Assembly (NCBI RefSeq): GCF_014174395.1
Contig: NZ_JABEQD010000001.1
Span: forward strand, 434,001 to 498,000
DNA from: Gluconacetobacter aggeris
GTDB taxonomy: Bacteria; Pseudomonadota; Alphaproteobacteria; Acetobacterales; Acetobacteraceae
Reading direction: 5' to 3'
Length of the DNA: 64,000 bases
This document shows, piece by piece, positions 1 through 9,343 of the stretch. The position numbers were made by a program, and so were the translations under genes. Every line of letters begins with the position of its first letter. Positions within the stretch are counted from its first letter, which is position 1. A model generated the notes under the pieces. The model saw only the letters and a list, made by a program, of their open reading frames with translations, ran no database searches and was not told where the DNA came from.

Positions 1-182
1 TTTTATCAGAATTCCTCATAACATCCATCCGCGCCTCGTCCTCCCTTTGAGGAAGTCATACACGGATCGTATTACGCGAATTCTTTGGAACGACAGGCTC
101 CACCCGGTCAAACCCATGAGAATTCGATCGTTTTAGAGCCTGTTTGGACATGCACCGGCGGCGGGAGCAGGCAACCGGATCG
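1..182. other. Intergenic, no gene seen
   Basis: This stretch lies downstream of the leftward acyltransferase gene. It is less GC-rich than its surroundings and carries no convincing reading frame with a ribosome binding site. The string GAGCCTGTTTGGACA near 136-150 looks like the end of an insertion sequence, but no partner repeat or transposase is visible, so nothing is called. Confidence 0.4.
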
Positions 183-1169
183 TCAGGATACGAGGCGATT
201 ATCGACAAAATACCATTGCGGTGCATGCATGCGTACAAGCGGTTCCACAATCCCGTTCAGGCGCTCGACATCGTCCAGCAGGGATGACGCCGCGCCATCC
301 AGCGCGAAAGGTTCCAGAATCGTCAGGGTGAACCGCACCCCCGCTTCCCGCGTCAGATAAACCGGGCAGATCCGCGCACCCGTGCGGCGGGCCAGGCGCG
401 CCACCAGGGCATAATTGGTTTGCAGATTGGCGGGCCGGCCCAGGAACGGCGCCCGAATCTGGCCGTTGAACCCTTCGTCGCAGAACACCAGAAGCTGCCC
501 GCTTTCTTCCAGCACCCGCAGGGCGGGCCGCACGGCCTGGCGCCCGGGCGGCAGGAGCGCGATTCCCGCACGCGTGCGTACATGCCGCACGATCCAGTGC
601 CGGGCCCGACTGCGCGGCGGATCGTAATTGAGCGAGACCTTCAATCCCAGATCGGTCAGGCACTGCATCAGCACTTCCCAGTTGCTGAGGTGCAGCCCCA
701 TGAAAATGACCGGCACATCCTGGCATGTTTTCAAATGATCCACACCGACGCGACGCACGCCGCCCGACCTGCGGGCCAGGCGCGGCACCGCGGAATATTC
801 GACCATCTGCCGCCCCTGCGAGTCCACATAGGCATCCACCATGTCCGCGATCGCATCCGGCGCATGGTCGGGAAAGAGCGTTTCAAGATTGGCACGCGCA
901 CGCTGCAGGGGGACGGCATAGGCCCGCGGAACCAGCACACGCCCCAGCCACCCGCCAAAATGCGAACATAACGTGGCCGGGACCAGCCTGAATGTAAAAA
1001 AGAACGTCAGGTCAAAGATATTTCCACGATTATCCCGCACCCAGTAGCGCAGGAAACGCCGACGGGCCTCGCCGCCGGCCAGCAGATCGACCAACGACGG
1101 CGCCGCAGCCGGCTGGTATGTCCACGCCTTGCGTTTGCTCGGCGGCGAAGGCGGCACCATCAGGGACAT
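183..1169 (-). CDS. LpxL/HtrB-family acyltransferase
   Basis: The 328-residue protein resembles the lysophospholipid/lipid A acyltransferase family, which transfers a fatty acyl chain to a lipid A precursor or related lipid at the inner membrane. The diagnostic HX4(D/E) site is visible as HLSNWE at residues 160-165, followed by a run of substrate-binding-like segments and a C-terminal part ending in PQWYFVDNR, as in this family. A hydrophobic stretch sits near residues 52-70. The length fits the usual 290-330 residues. The start is the first ATG of the frame; no clear ribosome binding site precedes it, and an ATG three codons later is an alternative. It stands alone. The acceptor (lipid A, ornithine lipid or another) cannot be told from sequence. 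Confidence 0.8.
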   Translation of the reverse strand: MSLMVPPSPPSKRKAWTYQPAAAPSLVDLLAGGEARRRFLRYWVRDNRGNIFDLTFFFTFRLVPATLCSHFGGWLGRVLVPRAYAVPLQRARANLETLFPDHAPDAIADMVDAYVDSQGRQMVEYSAVPRLARRSGGVRRVGVDHLKTCQDVPVIFMGLHLSNWEVLMQCLTDLGLKVSLNYDPPRSRARHWIVRHVRTRAGIALLPPGRQAVRPALRVLEESGQLLVFCDEGFNGQIRAPFLGRPANLQTNYALVARLARRTGARICPVYLTREAGVRFTLTILEPFALDGAASSLLDDVERLNGIVEPLVRMHAPQWYFVDNRLVS

Positions 1170-1256
1170 GGGTGGAGGACCTGTGCATCGGAAGGAAGAG
1201 TCGGAAGCAATATATGTCGGCGAGCCCGATCATACCGTCCTTGTCATTCCGTCACG

Positions 1257-1288
1257 ATAGAAAAACAATTCCATAGAAAAACAATTCC
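1257..1288. repeat. Tandem 16-bp duplication
   Basis: The 16-mer ATAGAAAAACAATTCC occurs twice head to tail (1257-1272 and 1273-1288). It ends exactly at the stop codon of the DUF1501 gene. It is AT-rich against a GC-rich background, which suggests a recent slippage duplication. Confidence 0.85.
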
Positions 1289-2490
1289 TAGGCGGCCCGC
1301 ACCAGCCCATGCATCCTCTCGCCCCCCGTCCCCGGAAAGATCCGCGCCAGCGCGCCGCCGGGCACGTCCAGATGGTCGCACAGCACCCCGGCCGCGACGG
1401 CACGCAGGTCGGTCGTGGGCGCCAGGTCCCGGTTTTCGAAAAGCTGATCCTGCCGCAGGCCGGGCCATGTGCCGCCGACCCGCCCCCCGGCGACGGCCCC
1501 GCCCATGAGCAGCGCGACGGTTGCCGTGCCATGATCCGTGCCGCCGGTACCGTTCATGCGCACGGTCCGCCCGAATTCGGTCATGAGCAGCACGACCGTC
1601 CGGCTCCAATCCGCCCCCAGCGCCCCGCGCAACGCCTGCACGCCGCGATCGAGCTGGCTCAGAGGCCCCTTGAGGCGACCGACCTGGCCGGCATGGGTAT
1701 CCCAGCCGCCGATCTCCAGCGCCGCGACACGGGGACCGTTCGGGGCCGTCAACATGCGGCCCGCCGCGGCGGACAGGACGGAAAACGCATCCGGCTTGCG
1801 CCCGTCGCCCGAAGCCGGCGCGACCGCCTCCATGACGGAATCGGAGAAGCCACGCGCCCTCAACCCGTCGCGAAAGGCCGGCCCCGTAACAGGATCGGCC
1901 GCGTTGAGCGCCGCGATCTGGCTGTAGAGTGCCGGGTCCGGATGCTGGCTGCCGGCCGGGGCGAAGGTGCCGACAGGCGCGGGCCCGCGCAGCATCAGCG
2001 GCACGGACAGGCCCATGGCCAGCCCGTAGCCGTCCGGGCGGCGGCCGCGCCCCGGCAGGGCGGCAACGGCGCGGTTCAGCCACCCGCTGTCCAGCCGCCG
2101 GTCCGCGCCGCTTTCAAGGTAATCCTGGGCCTCGAAATGCGACCGGCTGCGATAATGCCCGGCCACCGCGTGGATCGGCAGCATCTGCCCCGCGCCATAC
2201 AGATCGTGCATTCCCGCCAGCGCGGGGTGCAGCCCGTAGAAGCCGCCCAGGTCCAGCAATCCCCCCTCCCGCCCCGGCTGGGGCAGCAGAAGATCCCGCC
2301 GATGCGTCGCGATATCGGGGTCGCCATAGGGCGTGACGGCGGCAAGCCCGTCGAGCGCCCCGCGCAGGATGATCACGACGAGACGCGGATCGTCCGGGCC
2401 GCCGCCCGAACCGGCGAGGGCCAGGGAGGCCCGCCCGCAGGTCCAGCTTGCGGCAAGCCCCAGCAGGGCGGAACGGCGACGGAGCATCAT
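1288..2490 (-). CDS. DUF1501 family exported protein
   Basis: This 400-residue protein belongs to the DUF1501 family, whose biochemical role is unknown; members are related in fold to sulfatase/alkaline-phosphatase-like proteins. The N-terminus LRRRSALLGLA is a plausible twin-arginine export signal. The family block VVIILRGALDGL near residue 35 and the late segments EIGGWDTHAGQ and LLMTEFGRTVRMNGTGGTDHG are visible. The start is one of two adjacent ATGs; the first lies 2 bp after the stop of the upstream DUF1800 gene, so translation is probably coupled. A longer reading upstream in the same frame overlaps DUF1800 and is rejected. DUF1501 and DUF1800 are commonly found together. I assign no reaction. 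Confidence 0.85.
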   Translation of the reverse strand: MMLRRRSALLGLAASWTCGRASLALAGSGGGPDDPRLVVIILRGALDGLAAVTPYGDPDIATHRRDLLLPQPGREGGLLDLGGFYGLHPALAGMHDLYGAGQMLPIHAVAGHYRSRSHFEAQDYLESGADRRLDSGWLNRAVAALPGRGRRPDGYGLAMGLSVPLMLRGPAPVGTFAPAGSQHPDPALYSQIAALNAADPVTGPAFRDGLRARGFSDSVMEAVAPASGDGRKPDAFSVLSAAAGRMLTAPNGPRVAALEIGGWDTHAGQVGRLKGPLSQLDRGVQALRGALGADWSRTVVLLMTEFGRTVRMNGTGGTDHGTATVALLMGGAVAGGRVGGTWPGLRQDQLFENRDLAPTTDLRAVAAGVLCDHLDVPGGALARIFPGTGGERMHGLVRAA

Positions 2491-2492
2491 GG

Positions 2493-3800
2493 TCAGCGCC
2501 TCTGGAATTCGGGGGAGGAGAACAGCAGGGTCAGCGCGTCCTGCCGCGATCCCGCCTGACGCATCGCCAGCACGGTCGGCCGGCGCAGGGCCGGCCCCAG
2601 CGCGGCATGGGCGATATCCAGCGGATCGCCCGAACGGACATGCGCCGCCATGCGCCAGGCCCAGTCGGTGCGCGCCAGCATGTCGGCCGGGGCGGACCAG
2701 TCCGCCGCCCGGTCGCTCCATCCGTTCGGCAGCGGCGCCGTCCACAGCGGCTGGCCCAGCTTCGCGAAGGCATCGAGCAGACTATGCGCCGGGGCATGCG
2801 GGTCGTCCGGGCCGCTTGGCGCACCGCCCAGCGACAGGGCGCGCATGACCGCGGTGGCATAATCCATCGGCGCACGGAACTTGCCGCCGGGCCGGCCGGC
2901 ATCGGGCAGGTCGGCCAGCGCCAGCGATGCCGCGCCCAGATCGCCCCCGCTGGCCTGCAATACCGACACGATGCGGGCGACATCGCGCGGTGCCGGCGTG
3001 TCGGAGATGAAATGGCCGACCAGTTGGGTCGCGATGTGGCGATAGGTCGCCGGATGCGTGCCCAGGACATGCAGCGCCTGCACGCCGCCTTCCTCGCCTT
3101 CGGGAAACACCTGCCCCAGCAGGGTCTTCGCACCGGGTTCATGCGCCTTGCCGCGAAAGACGAAGCCCGGCCTGTCGGCATGCATGTCGATGCCCCAGCC
3201 GGTCAGGATGGCGGCGAACGCCGTCACGTCGGCCTGGGTATAACCGGCGGCGGGCGAGACCGTATGCAGTTCCAGGCATTCACGGGCCAGGTTCTCGTTC
3301 AGGCCCTTGTGGCTCTTCCGCCCGGCCGGACTGTCCGGCCCGATGGAAGACGCATTGTCCAGATACATCAGCATGGCCGGATGCCGCATGACGGCCAGCA
3401 GCATGTCCTCGAAACGCCCGGTCACATGCGGGCGGATCGCCTCGCGCATATAGGCGCCCACCACGCCGCGCGTGCTGCCCTGGCGCAGGCTGACGGTGAA
3501 ATGGTTGAACCAGAACCATGCCAGCCGCTCGCGAAACGGCTGCCCGGTCATCAGCAGGCCGTCCAGTTGTGTCGCAATCTCGGCCCGAAGAATCGGCTTG
3601 ACCAGCGGATCGCCCTGAAGCTTCTCCTGCCGCTGCGTACGCAGGGCAATCAGGCCGTCGGCGGTATCGCCAACCCCCGTGAAACGGGCCTCATCCGGCC
3701 CCTGGAGCTGGGCGGCCAGCCAGTCGCGCGAGGCCTCCTGCGGCAGAACCAGGCCGCGCTCGCCCCAGCCGAACCGGTTGATGACACCGGAAAGCTGCAT
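2493..3800 (-). CDS. DUF1800 family protein
   Basis: The 435-residue protein carries DUF1800 hallmarks: an N-terminal RFGWG segment, the block RLAWFWFNHFTVS near residue 90, and NENLARECLELHTVS near residue 170 followed by YTQADVTAFAAILTGW. No function is established for the family. There is no obvious signal peptide, unlike the partner DUF1501 protein. The gene is first in a two-gene leftward operon with DUF1501, separated by 2 bp. The start is an ATG at 3798-3800. Length is within the family range (about 430-550). Confidence 0.85.
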   Translation of the reverse strand: MQLSGVINRFGWGERGLVLPQEASRDWLAAQLQGPDEARFTGVGDTADGLIALRTQRQEKLQGDPLVKPILRAEIATQLDGLLMTGQPFRERLAWFWFNHFTVSLRQGSTRGVVGAYMREAIRPHVTGRFEDMLLAVMRHPAMLMYLDNASSIGPDSPAGRKSHKGLNENLARECLELHTVSPAAGYTQADVTAFAAILTGWGIDMHADRPGFVFRGKAHEPGAKTLLGQVFPEGEEGGVQALHVLGTHPATYRHIATQLVGHFISDTPAPRDVARIVSVLQASGGDLGAASLALADLPDAGRPGGKFRAPMDYATAVMRALSLGGAPSGPDDPHAPAHSLLDAFAKLGQPLWTAPLPNGWSDRAADWSAPADMLARTDWAWRMAAHVRSGDPLDIAHAALGPALRRPTVLAMRQAGSRQDALTLLFSSPEFQRR

Positions 3801-3825
3801 GACACTCTCCCGCTTCCACGTCTCT

Positions 3826-4431
3826 CTACTCTACAGCGTGGGGCCGCTTTATGGCCGGAACCCGGCCGTCAGGGCCCCGAGGGCCGGATATCCTGTTTTC
3901 ACAAGATCTTATCATTCTTGCAACGACGATATTCACCACGACAACCAACCCCGCACCAACGATCGTGGCGATCAGGCGGTCGACCAGGATCGATTCGCCG
4001 ATGCCCTTCCCCCCGACCAGAATCATGATCAGCGGCGTCGTAACCATGCTGTAGAGCATGTAGTTCTGTTTCCTGGCCACCATGCCCGCAACGCCAAGTC
4101 CGGTCAGGAACAGCATGAATTCCTCCCGCGAGGGATCATGAAACAGGAAGGCGCACGACAGCAGCACGCCCAGCGATGCGCCAAGCGCACGTTGCGAGGC
4201 CCGGACCGGAACCGGGTCCAACGGTCGCCTGCACAGCAGCGCCACGGTCAAGGCCGCCCATAGGAGATGCCGCTCCGGCCAGAGCGCATCCATCGACAGC
4301 GTCAGCGCCATCAGGACGGAGAGCCGGAGCGGAAACTGGCAGGACGAGCAGCACGGAACAATCTCCTTAAAGATTCGCTCATCCGAGGTCGAACCGCTTC
4401 TTTTTCCGAGGAAAAAGACGCAAAAAGACAT
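3826..4431 (-). CDS. FUSC-like integral membrane protein
   Basis: The protein (201 residues from this start) has a hydrophobic core with four to five membrane segments resembling the FUSC/aromatic acid exporter domain: PLRLSVLMALTLSMDAL followed by WAALTVALLC, RALGASLGVLLS and a last segment ending NIVVARMI. Full-length exporters of this family carry two such halves and a soluble domain; this one carries a single half. The start is uncertain. ATG at 4431 gives a polar N-terminal tail with no strong ribosome binding site, and ATG at 4311 gives a compact 161-residue protein. It is divergent from the DHA2 transporter. Substrate unknown. Confidence 0.55.
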   Translation of the reverse strand: MSFCVFFLGKRSGSTSDERIFKEIVPCCSSCQFPLRLSVLMALTLSMDALWPERHLLWAALTVALLCRRPLDPVPVRASQRALGASLGVLLSCAFLFHDPSREEFMLFLTGLGVAGMVARKQNYMLYSMVTTPLIMILVGGKGIGESILVDRLIATIVGAGLVVVVNIVVARMIRSCENRISGPRGPDGRVPAIKRPHAVE

Positions 4432-4512
4432 CGGCGCCCCACTTTCATCCCCGCCCATGCACGCTCCCGCCCGCGCGCAGCGGAAACCCGCCCCTTCACG
4501 GAAGGCCGCCTC

Positions 4513-6024
4513 ATGAATGCCACCAGCGCATCGCGACCGGATGACGACAGGCTGGACCCGCAACTGCTGCGGATCGCGGCGGTGGTCGTCCTCGGCACCT
4601 TCATGTCGATCCTCGATACGACGATCATCAACGTGGCGGTCCGGGACCTGTCACGAGATTTCGGGACTTCGCTGGCCACGACGCAATGGATCTCGACCGG
4701 CTACATGCTGGCATTGGCGACCGTCATTCCCCTGACAGGGTGGGCGGCCGACCGCTACGGCACCAAGCGGCTGTACATGGCCTCGATCCTCCTGTTCCTC
4801 GGCGGCTCCGCATTGTCAGGGGCGGCATGGTCGATGCCCTCGCTGATCCTGTTCCGCGTGCTGCAGGGGTTGGGCGGCGGCATGATCATGCCCACCGGGA
4901 TGACGATCCTGAGCCATGCCGCCGGCCCCCGGCGCATAGGCCGGCTGATGGGCATCATCGGCGTGCCGATGCTGCTGGGGCCGATCTGCGGCCCGATCCT
5001 GGGCGGCTGGCTGGTCGATGACGTGTCGTGGCGCTGGATCTTCTTCGTGAACCTGCCGGTGGGCGTCATCGCGCTCTACGCCGCCCTGCGGGTCCTGGAA
5101 CCGGACGAAGCCAGGCCGCACCATACCCTGGACTGGCAGGGCCTGCTGCTGCTGTCCCCCGGGCTGGCGATCTTCGTCTTCGGCCTCGCCAGGATCGCGG
5201 CGGCCGGCAATTTCAGCGCGCCCGCCGGCGATATCGCCACCGCGACGGGCCTGGTGCTCGTGACCGCCTTCGTCTTCCACGCCATGCGCCATCCCGCCCC
5301 GCTGATCGACGTCCGGATGTTCGGCCAGCGGACGATCGGCGCCTCCGCCCTGACGACCTTCCTGTTCGGAACCGCATTTTTCGGCATGTCCCTCGTCCTG
5401 CCGCTCTATTTCCAGATCGTCAGGCAAGAGCCGGCCTTCGATGCCGGCCTGCTCCTGGCCGCGCAGGGCATCGGCGCGATGATCTCCATGCCCCTCGCAG
5501 CCCGCATGACCGACCGGCTCGGGCCCGGAAAAGTCGTCCTGACGGGCCTGGGATGCGTGGCGGCCGGCATGCTGGCCCTGAGCCGCATCGAAAGCACCAC
5601 GCCATTCTGGGTCATCGAACCGGTCCTGTTCACGATCGGCCTCGGGCTGGGCTCGACCATGATGCCGTCGATGAGTGCGGCGATGAGCACGGTGCAACGG
5701 CACCAGATCGCCCGGACGACCAGCGGGCTGAATGTGGTGCAGCGTGTCGGCGGCTCGATCGGCACCGCGCTGCTCGCGGTGGTGCTGAGCCATCAGATCT
5801 CCGGCATCTCCCCGGTGGTGGCCCAGGGCGGGCTGGCGGCGATGAGCAGCCTGGCCCCGGCCACGCAGGCCAGTCTGGCCGCCTCGCTCAATGCGGCATT
5901 CGGCCACACCTTCCTGTGGTCGTTCGGGATCGTCTTCCTGGCCGTCGGCCCCGCGCTCTTCCTGCCACGCAGGAAGAGCCGCATCCGGCCCGATGAAGGC
6001 GCGGCACTGTCGGCCATGGAATGA
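4513..6024 (+). CDS. DHA2-family MFS multidrug transporter
   Basis: This 503-residue inner-membrane protein matches the 14-helix DHA2 (EmrB/QacA) group of drug/H+ antiporters. Visible features are the motif D1-like LDTTIINVAV in helix 1, the motif A-like GWAADRYGTKRLY between helices 2 and 3, and a motif C-like region GVPMLLGPICGPILGGWL in helix 5. The length fits 14 rather than 12 helices. The ATG at 4513 is chosen because the upstream in-frame extension is polar and overlaps the divergent FUSC-like gene. No adaptor (EmrA-type) gene is adjacent, so it may act alone. The hairpin just downstream is its likely terminator. Confidence 0.88.
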   Translation: MNATSASRPDDDRLDPQLLRIAAVVVLGTFMSILDTTIINVAVRDLSRDFGTSLATTQWISTGYMLALATVIPLTGWAADRYGTKRLYMASILLFLGGSALSGAAWSMPSLILFRVLQGLGGGMIMPTGMTILSHAAGPRRIGRLMGIIGVPMLLGPICGPILGGWLVDDVSWRWIFFVNLPVGVIALYAALRVLEPDEARPHHTLDWQGLLLLSPGLAIFVFGLARIAAAGNFSAPAGDIATATGLVLVTAFVFHAMRHPAPLIDVRMFGQRTIGASALTTFLFGTAFFGMSLVLPLYFQIVRQEPAFDAGLLLAAQGIGAMISMPLAARMTDRLGPGKVVLTGLGCVAAGMLALSRIESTTPFWVIEPVLFTIGLGLGSTMMPSMSAAMSTVQRHQIARTTSGLNVVQRVGGSIGTALLAVVLSHQISGISPVVAQGGLAAMSSLAPATQASLAASLNAAFGHTFLWSFGIVFLAVGPALFLPRRKSRIRPDEGAALSAME

Positions 6025-6054
6025 CCGCGCCGCCTCCTGGCTAGGGATCGGGGT

Positions 6055-6071
6055 CCAGGGCAGAGCCCTGG
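6055..6071. terminator. Palindrome between convergent genes
   Basis: CCAGGGC-aga-GCCCTGG is a perfect 7-bp stem followed on the plus strand by the T-rich TTCTTCCTT. It sits between the MFS gene and pdxJ, which converge. A near-identical palindrome occurs at 47309-47325. Confidence 0.65.
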
Positions 6072-6079
6072 TTCTTCCT

Positions 6080-6832
6080 TCAACGTTCCGGAACGTTCCT
6101 GGCCACGTCCATGCACTGCCGCATCCGCGCGACGGTCGCGGCCAGCCCGTCGAAAATTGCCTGCCCGATCAGGAAATGTCCGATATTCAGCTCCACCACC
6201 TGCGGCAGGGCGGCAATCGGCCCCACATTGTCATAGGTCAGGCCGTGGCCGGCATGCACTTCCAGCCCGGCCTCATCGGCCTGGGCGGCGGCCCGGCGCA
6301 GGCGCTCATACTCGCCGGCACGGCCCTCGGCATAGGCGCCGGTATGCAGTTCCACCACCGCCGCGCCGATAGCGGCCGAGGCCGCGATCTGGGCCGGGTC
6401 CGGATCGACGAACAGCGAAACCCGGATACCGGCCTCGCGCAGCGCCCGCACCTGCGGGGCCAGCGCCGCCGCCTGGCCCGCCACATCCAGCCCGCCCTCG
6501 GTCGTGATCTCGGCCCGGCGCTCGGGCACGATGCAGCACGCATGCGGACGCAGATCCAGCGCAATGGCCACCATTTCATCCGTCGCGGCCATTTCCATGT
6601 TCAGCGGCGCCGCGATCTCGGCCCGCAGGCGCGCCAGATCGGCATCGCGGATATGGCGCCGGTCCTCGCGCAGATGGGCGGTAATCCCGTCCGCCCCGGC
6701 CGCCACGGCGGCGATGGCGGCGGCCACCGGGTCCGGATGGGTGCCGCCACGCGCGTTCCGCACGGTGGCGACATGGTCGATATTCACCCCCAGGCGCAGG
6801 GCCCGCGCGGGAGAGGCGGAGGAAAGGGTCAT
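6080..6832 (-). CDS. pdxJ: Pyridoxine 5'-phosphate synthase
   Basis: The 250-residue TIM-barrel enzyme condenses 1-deoxy-D-xylulose 5-phosphate with the PdxA product to form pyridoxine 5'-phosphate, the closing step of the DXP-dependent vitamin B6 pathway. Family signatures are [17 protein letters not shown] at the N-terminus, [13 protein letters not shown], a central MEMA segment and the C-terminal [11 protein letters not shown] and [10 protein letters not shown]. The ATG overlaps the pdxA stop by 4 bp (ATGA), which fixes the start and implies translational coupling. A longer in-frame reading into pdxA is rejected. The last codons lie in a 16-bp palindrome, AACGTTCCGGAACGTT. Confidence 0.97.
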   Translation of the reverse strand: MTLSSASPARALRLGVNIDHVATVRNARGGTHPDPVAAAIAAVAAGADGITAHLREDRRHIRDADLARLRAEIAAPLNMEMAATDEMVAIALDLRPHACCIVPERRAEITTEGGLDVAGQAAALAPQVRALREAGIRVSLFVDPDPAQIAASAAIGAAVVELHTGAYAEGRAGEYERLRRAAAQADEAGLEVHAGHGLTYDNVGPIAALPQVVELNIGHFLIGQAIFDGLAATVARMRQCMDVARNVPER

Positions 6833-7815
6833 GCGGCGCTCCGGTTCCGGGTCATGTCGCGGGCCAGCTTCAGGGCGGCGATCAGGCTGGACGGGTCGGC
6901 CACGCCCTGTCCCGCGATATCGAAGGCGGTGCCATGGTCCGGCGAGGTCCGCACGATCGGCAGGCCCAGCGTCACATTGACCCCGCCCGCCATGTCGATC
7001 GTCTTCAGCGGAATCAGCGCCTGGTCGTGATACATGCACAGCGCCGCGTCATACCGGGCGCGGGCGGTGGGCGTGAACATCGTATCCGGCGGCCAAGGCC
7101 CCGTCACGTCGATCCCCTCACCCCGCAGCGCCGCGATGGCAGGGACGATGATCTCCCCTTCCTCCCCCCCCATCACCCCGCCCTCGCCCGCATGCGGGTT
7201 CAGCCCGGCAACGGCCAGACGGGGGGCGGAAATACCAAAATCGCGCCGCAACGCCTCGGCGGTCGTCCGCCCGCACCGCACGATCTCGTCCGTGGTCAAA
7301 CCATCCAGCGCCCGACGCAGCGACACATGAATCGTCACCGGCACGACCCGCAATTCGGGGCAGGCCAGCATCATCACCTCCCGCCCCGGCACGCCGCAGA
7401 GTTCGGCCAGATATTCGGTATGGCCCGGATGGGCGAATCCGGCCTGCTTCAGCACCAGCTTGCTGATCGGATTGGTCACCACCGCCCCGGCCTGCCCGCC
7501 CAGTGCCAGTTCCACCGCACGGGCAATGCTGCCGATCACCGCCGGCGCATTGGCCACATCCGGCGCACCCGGCCGCGCGGCGCAGGCCAGCCCGACCGGC
7601 AGCACAGGCAGCGCCTCGGCGAATACCGCGGCCGCCTGTGCCGCATCCGCCACCACACGCACCGGCACGCCCGGATACAATGCCGGGTCGCCCAGCACCA
7701 TAAAGGCCGGCCCGCCCGCGCGCAGGGCCTGCCAGGCGGCCGCCGTCAGTTCCGGCCCGATCCCGGCCGGATCGCCCATCGTCAGGGCCAGCACCTGCGG
7801 CACGCCGCCCTCCAT
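6829..7815 (-). CDS. pdxA: 4-hydroxythreonine-4-phosphate dehydrogenase
   Basis: PdxA (328 residues) oxidises 4-phosphohydroxy-L-threonine with NAD(P) in vitamin B6 synthesis, giving the substrate of PdxJ encoded just downstream. The N-terminal [11 protein letters not shown] signature is at residues 12-22. The three metal-binding histidines are visible at about 163 (TIHVS), 208 (NPHAGE) and 263 (MYHDQ). The ATG lies 1 bp after the stop of the M20 peptidase gene and the 3' end overlaps pdxJ by 4 bp, so peptidase-pdxA-pdxJ looks like one transcript. Length matches the E. coli enzyme. Confidence 0.97.
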   Translation of the reverse strand: MEGGVPQVLALTMGDPAGIGPELTAAAWQALRAGGPAFMVLGDPALYPGVPVRVVADAAQAAAVFAEALPVLPVGLACAARPGAPDVANAPAVIGSIARAVELALGGQAGAVVTNPISKLVLKQAGFAHPGHTEYLAELCGVPGREVMMLACPELRVVPVTIHVSLRRALDGLTTDEIVRCGRTTAEALRRDFGISAPRLAVAGLNPHAGEGGVMGGEEGEIIVPAIAALRGEGIDVTGPWPPDTMFTPTARARYDAALCMYHDQALIPLKTIDMAGGVNVTLGLPIVRTSPDHGTAFDIAGQGVADPSSLIAALKLARDMTRNRSAA

Positions 7816-7816
7816 C

Positions 7817-9247
7817 TCAGGCGGCGAACCGGCGGTCGCGCGCCAGCGCCTCCAGCACCCGCACCCAGGAGCGGATACCCTTGTGGAACGAGACCAGGTC
7901 GTATTTCTCGTTGGGCGAGTGGATACGGTCATCATCCCGCGCAAAGCCGACCAGCAGCGAATCCATGTCCAGCGCCTGCCGGACTTCCGATACTACCGGG
8001 ATCGAGCCGCCGCTGCCGATCGTCACCGCCGGACGGCCCCATTCCTCGCCCAGCGCCGCCAGCGCGGCGCCCAGCCCCGGCCCGTCCGCCGGCACGACAC
8101 TGGCCGAAGACCCGCCATGGGCGGCGAAGGAAACGGTGCAGTCGGCCGGCAGCATGGCCTGCACATGGGCACGGAACGCCGCGCGAATGCGGACCGGGTC
8201 CTGGCCCGACACCAGCCGGAACGACACCTTGGCCGAGGCCTGGGCCGGCAGCACGGTCTTGAACCCGTCACCGGCATAACCGCCGCTGATGCCGTTGATC
8301 TCGAAAGTGGGGCGGCACCAGGTCTGCTCGACGGCAGTATAGCCGCGCTCGCCCGCCGGCACCGACAGGCCGACCGGCCCCAGGAATTCGGCGTCGGAGG
8401 GCGCGATGGCACGCCACTGGTCGCGCACCTCGGCCGGCGGGTCCTGCACCCCGTCATAGAAACCGGGCAGCACCACCCGCCCGCTGTCATGATCGCGCAC
8501 CGAGGCCAGAATCCAGCTCAGCAATTCCAGCGGGTTACGCGCCGCGTTGCCGTAAATGCCGGAATGCAGGTCGCGATTGGCGCAATGGATCGTGATTTCC
8601 TCGCCCACCATGCCGCGCAGCGCGGTGGTGATGGCCGGCACACCACCATCCAGCATCCCGGTGTCGCAGATCAGCGCGACATCGGCGCGCAGTTCCTCGC
8701 GATTGGCCTGCAGGAACGGCAGCAGGTTGGCACCGCCGCTTTCCTCCTCGCCCTCGATCACCAGCGACACGCGCAGCGGCAGCGTGCCGTGCTCGGCCTT
8801 CAGCGCCCGCAGTGCCTCGACGAAGGTCATGACCTGGCCCTTGTCGTCGGACGCGCCGCGCGCGACGATCCGCCCCCCGGCCTCGTCGCGGACCACGCGC
8901 GGATCGAACGGCGACGTCTCCCACAATTCCAGCGGATCGACCGGCTGCACGTCGTAATGGCCATAGAACAGCACATGCGGCAGCCGCCCGGAGGATTCAT
9001 CCGCCGACCGGTCGTGCGCCACCACCATCGGGTGGCCCGGCGTCTCGCGCACCGAGGCCTCCAGCCCGATCGAAGTCAGCTCGTCGCGCAGCCATTCCGC
9101 CGCCCGGCGGCAGTCGCCGGCATGGGCGGGCTGGGCGGAAATGCTGGGAATGCGCAGAAAATCGAACAGCCGCTCCAGACTGGCCTCCAGCGTGCGGTCC
9201 ACCCTGCCCAGCACCGGTGCCAGGTCACGTCCGTTCGTCATCGTCAT
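7817..9247 (-). CDS. M20 family dipeptidase
   Basis: This 476-residue protein is a zinc metallopeptidase of the M20 group, closest in layout to carnosinase-type dipeptidases (CNDP/ArgE/DapE superfamily). Metal-binding elements are visible: YGHYDVQP with H97 and D99, the GASDDKG block near 131-137 with bridging Asp, EGEEESG near 165-171 with the catalytic Glu, and a final His in DDRIHSPNE. The dimerisation domain lies in between (from about residue 205). It is predicted cytoplasmic, with no signal peptide. Two ATGs two codons apart are possible starts. It is the first gene of the apparent transcript leading into pdxA and pdxJ; no metabolic link to B6 is evident. Confidence 0.88.
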   Translation of the reverse strand: MTMTNGRDLAPVLGRVDRTLEASLERLFDFLRIPSISAQPAHAGDCRRAAEWLRDELTSIGLEASVRETPGHPMVVAHDRSADESSGRLPHVLFYGHYDVQPVDPLELWETSPFDPRVVRDEAGGRIVARGASDDKGQVMTFVEALRALKAEHGTLPLRVSLVIEGEEESGGANLLPFLQANREELRADVALICDTGMLDGGVPAITTALRGMVGEEITIHCANRDLHSGIYGNAARNPLELLSWILASVRDHDSGRVVLPGFYDGVQDPPAEVRDQWRAIAPSDAEFLGPVGLSVPAGERGYTAVEQTWCRPTFEINGISGGYAGDGFKTVLPAQASAKVSFRLVSGQDPVRIRAAFRAHVQAMLPADCTVSFAAHGGSSASVVPADGPGLGAALAALGEEWGRPAVTIGSGGSIPVVSEVRQALDMDSLLVGFARDDDRIHSPNEKYDLVSFHKGIRSWVRVLEALARDRRFAA

Positions 9248-9343
9248 CCATCCTCGATCCGGAATGCGGCACGCGCCGCGACTCAGTCGGGAATGTGCGA
9301 ACAGGACGCGGGAAATGCAATGCGCGCCGGGTGGGCGTGCGCG

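Noticed and set aside
131-152. Insertion-sequence-like end GAGCCTGTTTGGACA
   Set aside because: No second end, no target duplication and no transposase gene are visible.
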